In this document: positions 1-5,816 of the stretch, one piece after another
Layout: every line of letters begins with the position of its first letter
Position numbering within the stretch: the stretch's first letter is position 1
Assembly (NCBI GenBank): GCA_030530905.1
Contig: JAUMUB010000051.1
Coordinates: 1-7,399 of the forward strand
Reading direction: 5' to 3'
Source of the DNA: Bifidobacteriaceae bacterium
GTDB taxonomy: Bacteria > Actinomycetota > Actinomycetes > Actinomycetales > Bifidobacteriaceae
Length of the DNA: 7,399 nucleotides
Notes under the pieces: model-generated
Told to the model about the DNA's origin: nothing
The model's input: only the letters and a program-made list of their open reading frames with translations
Database searches by the model: none
Translations under genes and position numbers: made by a program

Positions 1-418
1 CTACACGGATAAAGCCCTGATTCCTGTCACTGGCCTAGGCCCATTGGCGCAAACATGGAATTTTGGCAGTAGTGTCCTTGGCTCCTCCGTGAGCAACGAA
101 AGCCGGACCACCTTCACTGAGGACACATGGCTTCTAAAAGCCGCCATGAAAATTGCCACTATTCCCCCACTGAGCTGGATTTTCAAGGATACTTCCCAGA
201 CGCAGTCCTTCATGCGTGGCCTCTTCGGCGCATACTGGTCCGATGAGGATCATGCCGAGCAGTGCCCTTGGTACAACGACCCAAATATCACGGAGTCCGA
301 TGTGGACGGCACGATTATTGAGCGCTGCCATCAGGGCTATGTTGGTACCTTGAGCACCGGGAACGGTCTACCATCACGACTGGGTGTACTCTCAAGCGCC
401 ATTGGTAGCAGCAACTAA
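1..418 (+). CDS. C-terminal part of an unrecognised protein, cut by the window edge
   Basis: The reading frame is open from base 2 to the TAA at 416-418, giving the last 138 residues of a longer protein. A TTG at 44 could serve as a start, but the frame continues upstream without a stop and no ribosome binding site precedes it, so a truncated gene is more likely. I do not recognise the family. The segment has no clear membrane helix. It has two cysteines with 20 residues between them (in QCPW and ERCH), which in an exported protein could form a disulfide. The tail is rich in Gly and Ser. It converges on the ABC permease gene, with 26 bases between the two stop codons and no convincing terminator in the gap. 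The call as a real gene rests on the long open frame and its position; the function is unknown. Confidence 0.6.
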   Translation, partial: YTDKALIPVTGLGPLAQTWNFGSSVLGSSVSNESRTTFTEDTWLLKAAMKIATIPPLSWIFKDTSQTQSFMRGLFGAYWSDEDHAEQCPWYNDPNITESDVDGTIIERCHQGYVGTLSTGNGLPSRLGVLSSAIGSSN

Positions 419-444
419 ACATTGCAAGGCCTCTCGACTTAGGT

Positions 445-1272
445 TTAGCCGCGGGTGCGGGTATCCCATCGGAACGCCTTGATGGCGATAATGGCGGCTA
501 CCACGAGCCAGGCGATGCAGATATAGAGGCCGGAGCCAACGAGCATGCCGAGACCAGTGTGGTCGCCAAGCTGGAGGCCATTGTCCACGACCTGGGAGTG
601 GACGAAGTCACGGCCAAGCCACATGCTGCGCATGGCATCAGCAAGGAACTGCACAGGGAAGACAAGGCCGATATTGCGAAGTGCACCCGGCAGAACCCAG
701 GATGGCTCAAAAACACCAGAGAGGAACATGAGGATCAGGGTTGGCACGAGAAGCATCATCTGAGCAGCATCGGCCGATGGCACGAAGGAAGAATATGCCA
801 CACCAATCACGGTGCTAAGAATCACGCCACCCAAGGCCACGAGTACAACACCAAGCGGATTAGCAGGGGCAGGCAAGTGGAGGACAAAAACGGAGACCAC
901 CAGCAGGAGAATGAGGCAGACGATGGAGACCAACAGGCCAGAAAGCATATAGCCAATCAGCACCGAAAGATCGGAGGTACCACGCAGGCGAATTCGCTTA
1001 AGCAGACCGGATTCACGCTGGGCAACAATATCGCCGGCGACCTTCACAAAACCACCCATGAGCATGACATAGGAACTGAGACCAACAGCGATCCAGCTCG
1101 ATAGACTCACTGTGCCCTTATCGTCGGTGAAAAGATCCGTGCCCTTATCAGCCAAACCGAAGAGTACCGCGAGCACAATCGGGAAGGCCAGGGTGAAAAA
1201 CACGGAACGGGAATTACGGAGAAAGCCCAGGGTTTGAAGGTGGAACTGGGCGCGGATGCTCGTTGTATTCAT
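445..1272 (-). CDS. ABC-2 type transporter permease
   Basis: This is a 275-residue integral membrane protein, the membrane half of an ABC exporter of the ABC-2 (DrrB-like) type. Hydrophobic segments lie near residues 22-41, 57-78, 103-130, 140-162, 171-190 and 243-265, the usual six spans. Between spans 2 and 3 is QRESGLLKRIRLRGTS (85-100), the charged E-x-G-x-x-K-R segment typical of ABC-2 permeases, which contacts the ATPase. The ATG at 1272 is chosen because AAGGA lies about 9 bases upstream and the ATPase stop is only 4 bases away. A start at 1344 would add 24 basic residues and run deep into the ATPase gene. Substrate cannot be read from the sequence; relatives export drugs, lipids or peptides. 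It is the last gene of the operon. Confidence 0.9.
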   Translation of the reverse strand: MNTTSIRAQFHLQTLGFLRNSRSVFFTLAFPIVLAVLFGLADKGTDLFTDDKGTVSLSSWIAVGLSSYVMLMGGFVKVAGDIVAQRESGLLKRIRLRGTSDLSVLIGYMLSGLLVSIVCLILLLVVSVFVLHLPAPANPLGVVLVALGGVILSTVIGVAYSSFVPSADAAQMMLLVPTLILMFLSGVFEPSWVLPGALRNIGLVFPVQFLADAMRSMWLGRDFVHSQVVDNGLQLGDHTGLGMLVGSGLYICIAWLVVAAIIAIKAFRWDTRTRG

Positions 1273-1276
1273 GCTT

Positions 1277-2191
1277 TTATTCCTTTTCTTCCACGGCGAC
1301 CAGCGAAGCATAGGCCGCACCCAGGGATGGTGCCTCAACGGCAATATCGGTGACCTGAAGACCCTTATCCTTTGCTATTGCGAGTACTCGCTCAACATCG
1401 GCAGCAGGATTGAGGCTAGACCAGGCAAGTTCACCAGTAGCACTCACCACACCAAGCTCCCCGAAGGAAATACCGGCGGCGCTAGGTCCGAAGCTCAGGG
1501 AGCAGGCACGCTGGGAAGGCACGGAGCGTGCAAGCTCATCCACGGTACCGGTCACACTGATATTGCCCTGCTTGAGGACACTAACCACATCGGCGAGATA
1601 CTCAACCTCATCAAGATAGTGGCTGGTCAGAAGAATGGTCGCGCCCTTATCACGTTGATGCTTGATAATATCCCACACGCGCTCACGCGACATGGGGTCA
1701 AGGCCAGTCGTCGGTTCATCAAGAATAATGAGCTTTGGCTCTCCGTAAAGAGCAATGGCGATATCCACGCGGCGGCGCTCACCGCCGGAGAGAGAATTGA
1801 GCGGTCGATCCATGAGGCGTATGAGCTCAATTTCCTCAGCGATTTTATTGACTTCAGCCTTGGACATACCTGGAACGTAGCGTCGCCACGCATAAAGAAT
1901 ATCTTTGACCTTCATTCCTGGCGGGAAACCGGCACTTTGCAGGACCACCCCAATATTGCGGCGTAGGTTTTTGGCCTGCGTAATAGGGTCAAGGCCAAGA
2001 GTGCGAATGGTGCCGCTCTTAATCTTGTGCGCCCCCACGATGGCATCCACAAAAGTGGATTTACCAGCACCATTGGGACCAAGGATACTGACAATCTTGC
2101 CAGCCTCAGCCTGGAAGTTGAGATTCTTCAGCGCCGTATAATCCCCGTAGGCCACGTCGACGCCGATGGCTTCAATTGCATATTCTGTCAT
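1277..2191 (-). CDS. ABC transporter ATP-binding protein
   Basis: This 304-residue cytoplasmic ATPase energises the adjacent permease. Numbering from the ATG at 2191, the Walker A GPNGAGKST is at 38-46, the Q-loop Gln at 85, the signature LSGGE at 134-138, Walker B LIILDEP at 154-160 and the H-loop His at 191. All catalytic elements are intact, so it should hydrolyse ATP. The roughly 80 residues after the ATPase core form a C-terminal extension like those of DrrA/CcmA-type exporter ATPases. A TTG at 2203 directly abuts the TAA of the upstream small gene and would add four residues. I prefer the ATG, with the run of seven G just ahead acting as an unusual ribosome binding site. Its stop is 4 bases from the permease start, so translation is probably coupled. 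Confidence 0.93.
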   Translation of the reverse strand: MTEYAIEAIGVDVAYGDYTALKNLNFQAEAGKIVSILGPNGAGKSTFVDAIVGAHKIKSGTIRTLGLDPITQAKNLRRNIGVVLQSAGFPPGMKVKDILYAWRRYVPGMSKAEVNKIAEEIELIRLMDRPLNSLSGGERRRVDIAIALYGEPKLIILDEPTTGLDPMSRERVWDIIKHQRDKGATILLTSHYLDEVEYLADVVSVLKQGNISVTGTVDELARSVPSQRACSLSFGPSAAGISFGELGVVSATGELAWSSLNPAADVERVLAIAKDKGLQVTDIAVEAPSLGAAYASLVAVEEKE

Positions 2192-2203
2192 AGTCCCCCC
2201 CAA

Positions 2204-2362
2204 TTACAGATGAGAACTGATCATATGCCAGTTAAAGATCACAAATAAGATGATGAAGATCGCAAGAGCACACAAGCGGCGAATAAGCTTGCGGCGTCGA
2301 GTAGCTTCAAATTCACGCTGTGCGGCATCTTCGGCCGCGCGTGCCTCCTGGTAGTCGGCCAT
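2204..2362 (-). CDS. 52-residue single-span membrane protein leading the ABC operon
   Basis: A short gene with ATG at 2362-2360 and TAA at 2206-2204. It begins MADYQEARAAEDAAQREFEA, a charged, helix-prone and possibly coiled cytoplasmic N-terminus. A basic patch TRRRKLIRR follows at 21-29, then one hydrophobic segment (about 31-44) and a short polar tail WHMISSHL. The basic patch before the span predicts N-in topology. AGGAAAGG lies about 6 bases upstream of the ATG, a good ribosome binding site. Its stop touches the TTG and lies 12 bases before the ATG of the ATPase gene, so the three genes form one unit. I do not recognise the family. An accessory subunit or regulator of the exporter is an inference from position only. 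Confidence 0.65.
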   Translation of the reverse strand: MADYQEARAAEDAAQREFEATRRRKLIRRLCALAIFIILFVIFNWHMISSHL

Positions 2363-2401
2363 AAATACCCTTTCCTCGGGGCCAGTGTGCTTTCCGGCAC
2401 C

Positions 2402-2429
2402 ATACTACCTGTTTTTTTTATTTTGGCAA
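2402..2429 (-). promoter_or_regulatory. Candidate promoter of the small protein-ABC operon
   Basis: On the minus strand TTGCCA (2429-2424) is followed after 16 bases, mostly A, by TAGTAT (2407-2402), which fits the actinobacterial TAnnnT -10 pattern. Transcription would begin near 2395 and leave a leader of about 33 bases before the ATG at 2362. The position, just after the stop of the CAP gene with no terminator seen between, means read-through from upstream is also possible. Confidence 0.45.
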
Positions 2430-2439
2430 TTTCTATCGA

Positions 2440-3024
2440 CTAGTCGGCAGCCCCGATTTTATTAAACTGCACCACCGTATAGGTGAAGCCCGTATCATTG
2501 GTGGCAATGCCAACACCCATGCGGTCAATATTGGTGGCAAGCAGCAGACCCTTGTGTTGAGTGGAGTTCAGCCAGGAGTTGATAATATCGCCAATGGTCT
2601 GAGTCTTGTAATTCTGCGCGATAATTTCCGAGCTTTCCTGCACGCGGGCGGTGGTCCCGGCGGCACTGTGCGCGGTGCTATTTTGGCGGGCGGCACGCGC
2701 GGCCCACGCCTGCGCATTGGATTGGGTATGCGCCGCAGTGGCCAGTTCACTCAAGCCATTCGCCTTCCGCACGCGGTTAATCTCCTTGGTCACCGCATCC
2801 ACGGCCTCCTGCTGGCTGAGCGCATTGATTTTCAGCTTCGCGTAGGACTCCTCCGGGGCCGTTGGTGTGGTCGGCGTGCTTGGATCGGCCGGGGTGCTTG
2901 GACTTGTGGTCGTGGTTGTGCTTACCGTGCTCTGCTCGCGCGGTGCTGGTTCATCCGCGCTCGACCCCAAAAATGAGGAGCCAAATGCATTCGCTGCGAT
3001 AAAACTTGCCAAAATAGCCTTCAT
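2440..3024 (-). CDS. Secreted CAP/SCP-domain protein
   Basis: This 194-residue protein starts with MK and a hydrophobic stretch (about 3-21), a short Sec signal with likely cleavage near GSSA-DEP. A Ser/Thr/Pro linker follows (about 31-58), then a CAP (SCP/PR-1) domain from about 66 to the end. Domain landmarks are the helix INRVRKANGL (82-91), His119 in AHS, Glu133 in SSEII, His157 in QHKGLL and the final strands DRMGVGIA and YTVVQF. The usual G-E-N-[IL] motif has become SSEII, but the acidic residue and both histidines survive. CAP domains act outside the cell, often as lipid-binding or cell-wall-associated modules; a precise role cannot be assigned. The ATG at 3024 is 5 bases after the aminotransferase stop with only a weak binding site, suggesting coupled translation. 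A start at 3081 would bury the signal peptide. Confidence 0.85.
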   Translation of the reverse strand: MKAILASFIAANAFGSSFLGSSADEPAPREQSTVSTTTTTSPSTPADPSTPTTPTAPEESYAKLKINALSQQEAVDAVTKEINRVRKANGLSELATAAHTQSNAQAWAARAARQNSTAHSAAGTTARVQESSEIIAQNYKTQTIGDIINSWLNSTQHKGLLLATNIDRMGVGIATNDTGFTYTVVQFNKIGAAD

Positions 3025-3029
3025 ATCTG

Positions 3030-4160
3030 CTAGTTTACCAGCAGATTCACGGCCGCTTCGATATCCGCGTCGGGCCGGCACAGCGCAAATCGCACCAGGC
3101 GGCTAAAGCGCGTCTTTCCCACCTCACTGCTCACAAAAGCACTCACAGGAATTCCGACTATTCCCTTATCCACGAGTTCGCCCAGGCAGAATTCCTCCGC
3201 ATCCTGGCCCACATCGGCCACGATGAAATAGCCGCCCTCCGCGCCATAGGTCGGGTAGCCCGCCTTTTCCAGGGCATCGCGCAAAATATCACGGCGCCGC
3301 TCAATTCGCCGCCCGAGGTCCGCAATCCACTCCTGTTCCTCACGCAGGGCCGCGGCGATGGCGGGTTGCACGTGGCTCACACCCACGAAGCTCAGGTATT
3401 GCTTGACCATGAGGATGGCGTCGATATGCTCCTTGGTGGCCATAACCCAGCCGGTTTTCCAGCCGGTGACGCTGAGCATTTTCGCAGCTGAAGAGACAGT
3501 GACGGTGCGCTCCTTCATCCCTGCTAGTTCCGCAATTTTTGCGTGGCGACGCCCATCGAATCCAAACTTCTCATAGACCTCATCGGCAATAACCAGCAAA
3601 TCCGCCTCCTGCGCCAGATCGGCAATAGCCTGAAGTTCTGCCAAGCTAAACATAATGCCCGTGGGATTATGGGGCGTATTAATAATGAGCGCCGCAGTTT
3701 TGGGCGTAATTGCCTCCCGTATAGCGGGGATATCCGGGCGCAGATTTTCATCCAGTGGCACGGGCACCATATTGGCCCCCGCCAGCGCAATAATGGCAGC
3801 ATATTCGTCATAATATGGCTCAATGACGATGACTTCCTGGCCGGGTTCCACCAGGGCAAGAATGCTGGCCGCGATTCCTTCGGTGGCACCAACGGTGATG
3901 AGAATTTCCGTTTCGGGGTCGTAGAATCCCCCACGGTCGGCGGCCACGGCCTCACGTAGTTCCGTAAATCCACGGCCGGGCGCGTATTGATTATTGCCAC
4001 GGGCGATTTCTTCCTGCGCGCGCCGAAGCATGGACTCGGGACCGGATTCATCGGGGAATCCCTGGCCGAGGTTAATTGCGCCGCGCTCCTGTGCGAGCCT
4101 AGTCATGGTGGAGAAGATCGTCTCGGGGAAATGCGTCATGCGGGAAATAAGTTCTGCCAT
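3030..4160 (-). CDS. Class I/II PLP-dependent aminotransferase, Rv0858c/YbdL-like
   Basis: A 376-residue cytoplasmic fold-type I aminotransferase. Landmarks are INLGQGFPDE (29-38), NTPHNPTG (161-168, Asn165), ADEVY (192-196, Asp193 pairs with the PLP nitrogen), SSAAKM with the Schiff-base Lys227, and LVRF with Arg357 for the substrate carboxylate. All catalytic residues are present. From memory it closely resembles M. tuberculosis Rv0858c, annotated DapC (N-succinyldiaminopimelate aminotransferase), and the methionine/kynurenine aminotransferase group. The substrate (succinyl-diaminopimelate, methionine, kynurenine or another amino acid) cannot be decided here, so I give no symbol. Between AVAADRGG and FYDPETE (about 71-85) it seems a few residues shorter than that relative. 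The ATG at 4160 lacks a clear binding site but has TATCAT six bases upstream, as for a leaderless transcript; an ATG at 4139 is the alternative. Confidence 0.92.
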   Translation of the reverse strand: MAELISRMTHFPETIFSTMTRLAQERGAINLGQGFPDESGPESMLRRAQEEIARGNNQYAPGRGFTELREAVAADRGGFYDPETEILITVGATEGIAASILALVEPGQEVIVIEPYYDEYAAIIALAGANMVPVPLDENLRPDIPAIREAITPKTAALIINTPHNPTGIMFSLAELQAIADLAQEADLLVIADEVYEKFGFDGRRHAKIAELAGMKERTVTVSSAAKMLSVTGWKTGWVMATKEHIDAILMVKQYLSFVGVSHVQPAIAAALREEQEWIADLGRRIERRRDILRDALEKAGYPTYGAEGGYFIVADVGQDAEEFCLGELVDKGIVGIPVSAFVSSEVGKTRFSRLVRFALCRPDADIEAAVNLLVN

Positions 4161-4182
4161 GTAATAATGATACTCTTGATAT
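4161..4182. promoter_or_regulatory. Divergent, probably leaderless promoter pair
   Basis: Only 22 bases separate the ATG codons of the aminotransferase (minus) and the serine-hydrolase-like gene (plus). On the minus strand TATCAT (4172-4167) is followed by six bases and then ATG. On the plus strand GATACT (4169-4174) is followed by eight bases and then ATG. The two -10-like elements overlap, and each would place the start of transcription at or beside the start codon. No Shine-Dalgarno sequence is present on either side. The -35 regions would lie inside the opposing gene and are not recognisable. Confidence 0.5.
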
Positions 4183-5034
4183 ATGCGTCTGCGTGCAATT
4201 ATATTGAGTGCTGTTATTTTGCTTGGCTCGGCCACGCCCGCCCTGGCCGATACCCCGGTGGTGAATAGTGCCCCCGCGCGCAGCATTATTTATACCCTGT
4301 ATGATAATGGCCAATCCACGGCCAGCGGCAATATCAATGCCTCTATCCCAACGGAGTCCCAGTCCAAGCTCTTCCTTGCCTATTATGTTTTGCAACATGG
4401 TACGGAGGATGAAAAGTCACGGATCCCGTATATGATCTCTGTGTCCTCAGATCGTTGGGCGGATATTTTGGATAGCCGCTATCCGCAGGCCATTGATTCG
4501 GTGGCGGGCCAATTTGGTCTTACTGGCACCAAGCGCGGCCAGTCCTGGGGTTTTAGCCATACCACGGCCTTTGATCTTGCCCGCTTCCTTAAAATCATTC
4601 GTGATGATCCCATTGCCGCCCCCATTCGTGAGGGTATGGAGCACTGGGCGCCTGTTGCTGCCGATGGCTACCACCAGGGTTATGGTAGTGCCACTGTGGC
4701 TGGCGCCCGTGGTTCGAAATTCGGCTGGTCCGATAATGGTGATGATAATATTTCCACCACCTATGGTGATGGGTGGGTGATGGTGGCCCATACCTATGGC
4801 TCGGCGGCGGATAATACGGATGATGTTCGTGCTGCTATTTCCTATATTGCCCCGCAACCAGCAACCCCTACCCCTACGCCTACCGCAACCCCGCTGGAGA
4901 TCGCCCTCGGTAATATTAAAATTCCTGCCGTGCGTGGAATTGATCTGAAGAACAAATTGCGTTGTGTTCAGGTGCCGATCGATGATGATCAGTTATTGCC
5001 AGCACCGTTGGTGAATATTCTCCCCCAGTGTTAA
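4183..5034 (+). CDS. Secreted serine-hydrolase-like protein (class A beta-lactamase fold)
   Basis: A 283-residue protein with a classic Sec signal (MRLR, hydrophobic core, ATPALA-DT, cleavage after Ala22), hence exported. The layout resembles class A beta-lactamase and penicillin-interacting serine hydrolases. SQSK (59-62) matches S-x-x-K before a helix LFLAYYVL, SDR (89-91) stands where S-D-N is usual, and SKFGW (178-182) stands where K-T-G is usual. The family assignment is inference from this order and spacing. The altered second and third motifs argue against ordinary beta-lactamase activity. A Pro/Thr linker (about 224-237) leads to a C-terminal segment with Cys261 and Cys283, which may form a disulfide. 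No lipobox or sortase motif is seen. The ATG at 4183 fits the signal peptide and a leaderless start. It runs toward the small-protein cassettes and ends inside their terminator tract. Confidence 0.75.
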   Translation: MRLRAIILSAVILLGSATPALADTPVVNSAPARSIIYTLYDNGQSTASGNINASIPTESQSKLFLAYYVLQHGTEDEKSRIPYMISVSSDRWADILDSRYPQAIDSVAGQFGLTGTKRGQSWGFSHTTAFDLARFLKIIRDDPIAAPIREGMEHWAPVAADGYHQGYGSATVAGARGSKFGWSDNGDDNISTTYGDGWVMVAHTYGSAADNTDDVRAAISYIAPQPATPTPTPTATPLEIALGNIKIPAVRGIDLKNKLRCVQVPIDDDQLLPAPLVNILPQC

Positions 5035-5068
5035 AAAAATGGCGCACAGCCCGAAGGTTGTGCGCCAT
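5033..5068 (-). terminator. Rho-independent terminator of the second A-B cassette
   Basis: The arms ATGGCGCACA (5039-5048) and TGTGCGCCAT (5059-5068) pair perfectly over 10 bases, and three more pairs, one of them G-T, close on a CGAA loop. Read on the minus strand the hairpin is followed by seven T (5039-5033). It sits 10 bases after the stop of the small gene ending at 5079. The T-run overlaps the stop codon of the opposing hydrolase gene. Confidence 0.9.
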
Positions 5069-5078
5069 TGCTCTGTGA

Positions 5079-5360
5079 TTAGTGCAAGAATGCAGGAATC
5101 TGCTGACTTGGAATTGGCTTCAGAACACCGGAATCAACGTACATGTGGTAGAAGGTGACACCAAAGTACATTGCAATTGCGGTACCAACAGCATAAAGCG
5201 CGGTGCTGACGGTGAAGTCAATTGGGTCAAAAGAGCTGCCATAGTAGGCAACATCGGTGGCGGCAGTGTTGTTATCGGCCTCCTCAGCATGAACCTGAGG
5301 TGCGGTAATGGCGCCAAGACCAAGGGCAACTGCGCAAACTGGACCAAGAACTCGCTTCAT
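5079..5360 (-). CDS. Small exported protein B, second cassette copy
   Basis: A 93-residue protein with signal peptide MKRVLGPVCAVALGLG... ending APQVHA-EE (cleavage after Ala25), so the mature form has about 68 residues. It has a polar, acidic N-terminal part, a hydrophobic segment (about 49-70) and the tail YHMYVDSGVLKPIPSQQIPA then FLH. The tail shares 13 of 23 positions with the B protein of the first cassette. Another ATG at 5366 would add two residues, but GAGG lies only 2 bases before it. GAGG is 8 bases before the ATG at 5360, and the MKR start matches the paralog. It follows its partner A by 14 bases, and the binding site overlaps the end of A (TAAGTGAGG). I know no family for it. A membrane-inserting or envelope protein is inferred. 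Confidence 0.85.
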   Translation of the reverse strand: MKRVLGPVCAVALGLGAITAPQVHAEEADNNTAATDVAYYGSSFDPIDFTVSTALYAVGTAIAMYFGVTFYHMYVDSGVLKPIPSQQIPAFLH

Positions 5361-5374
5361 ATTCATTACCTCAC

Positions 5375-5599
5375 TTATCGACGAAGAGAGCGGATAAGGC
5401 CCTGATCAACCAGCGCGTTGTACACTGCGATGTTGACACCAATGGTCACGACATAACTGAGCAGCCTGTACAGGCTCCAGGAGGAGCCATAAGAATAACC
5501 ATAATAAGCGGCATGAGCAGGTTGAGTGGCCTGTGGCGCAACCATCACGCCGGTGGCTAGCACACCTGCCATCGCGATTCCACAAAGACGCTTTTTCAT
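5375..5599 (-). CDS. Small exported protein A, second cassette copy
   Basis: A 74-residue protein with signal peptide MKKRLCGIAMAGVLATG... ending ATQPAHA-AY (cleavage after Ala30), leaving about 44 mature residues. The mature part begins with a Tyr/Gly/Ser stretch (AYYGYSYGSSW), has a hydrophobic segment (about 46-60) and ends YNALVDQGLIRSLRR with a basic tail. It aligns without gaps with the 74-residue protein of the other cassette, about half the positions being identical, most strongly at APQATQ-x-AHA and the last 15 residues. AGAGAGG lies 7 bases before the ATG. It is cotranscribed with B (gap of 14 bases). No known family is recognised. There is no double-glycine leader and no sortase motif. 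Confidence 0.85.
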   Translation of the reverse strand: MKKRLCGIAMAGVLATGVMVAPQATQPAHAAYYGYSYGSSWSLYRLLSYVVTIGVNIAVYNALVDQGLIRSLRR

Positions 5600-5654
5600 A
5601 GAAAGGCCTCTCTAACAACAACTGAAATACATTCGACAAAACAAGACAATTTTC

Positions 5655-5681
5655 ATCATAGACGCGGAAGGGGGGGGTCAA
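5655..5681 (-). promoter_or_regulatory. Candidate promoter of the second cassette with a homopolymer spacer
   Basis: On the minus strand TTGACC (5681-5676) and TATGAT (5660-5655) are each one base from consensus, with a 15-base spacer, slightly short. A run of eight C (G on the plus strand, 5670-5677) starts inside the -35 element and fills the upstream part of the spacer. Transcription would begin near 5648, giving a leader of about 48 bases before the ATG at 5599. Confidence 0.45.
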
Positions 5682-5690
5682 ATCCCCAGT

Positions 5691-5816
5691 ATGTTACGTT
5701 TGTACTCTGGTTATCTTATCGGTCTTGCTACCTTAATTCTCGCTGTCAACGCGCTAAAACTTGCCTCAAAAAATAAAAAAACGCGCCCCCTTTCAGGAGC
5801 GCGCACAATGAAATGA
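5691..5816 (+). CDS. Possible 41-residue membrane peptide (uncertain)
   Basis: An ATG-started frame encodes MLRLYSGYLIGLATLILAVN (1-20), then ALKLASKNKKTRPLSGARTMK. It would be one hydrophobic span followed by a basic tail, a shape common in genuine small membrane proteins. Against it: no ribosome binding site within the normal distance, no clear promoter, and its last third runs through the terminator hairpin of the opposing cassette. Its stop abuts the stop of protein B. I keep it as a low-confidence candidate because of the clean hydrophobic-then-basic composition in a gap otherwise without genes. Confidence 0.25.
   Translation: MLRLYSGYLIGLATLILAVNALKLASKNKKTRPLSGARTMK
5768..5803 (-). 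terminator. Rho-independent terminator of the first A-B cassette
   Basis: On the minus strand CGCGCTCC pairs with GGGGCGCG (8 bases, one G-T pair) around a TGAAAG loop at 5803-5782. A tract of seven T, an A and six T follows, to 5768. It lies 13 bases after the stop of protein B and separates the two cassettes into independent transcription units. Confidence 0.9.

Noticed and set aside
6..21. 15 of 16 bases shared between 6-21 and 5391-5406 (cggataa-a/g-gccctgat)
   Set aside because: The match does not extend on either side, and the encoded proteins are in different frames and unrelated, so chance is the simplest explanation.
415..448. CTAAAC...GTTTAG inverted repeat spanning both convergent stop codons, as a terminator
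   Set aside because: The stem is only six mostly AT pairs with a 22-base loop and no T-tract. It is likely a by-product of the two facing TAA codons.
559..1104. Plus-strand 181-codon frame opposite the ABC permease
   Set aside because: It is the complement of a clear membrane protein gene; its product is polar, His/Asn-rich and has no domain. The same applies to the long plus-strand frames at 1256-1966, 5820-6371 and 6483-7103.
2437..2446. CGACTAGTCG palindrome at the CAP stop codon as terminator
   Set aside because: It has no loop, and the following sequence is A-rich rather than T-rich on the minus strand.
3025..3081. Longer CAP start at 3081 and longer aminotransferase start at 4286
   Set aside because: Both would place basic, non-family residues ahead of a signal peptide or the conserved enzyme start, and the second would overlap the divergent gene by over 100 bases.
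3524..4051. Minus-strand 175-codon frame inside the aminotransferase gene
   Set aside because: It is an out-of-frame shadow of a gene with intact catalytic motifs; its product is Pro/Arg-rich without family features. The frame at 4447-4857 opposite the hydrolase is rejected likewise.
5744..5749. Perfect -35 TTGACA on the minus strand in the gap between cassettes
   Set aside because: No acceptable -10 lies 15-19 bases downstream; the TTGACC/TATGAT pair nearer the gene is better.
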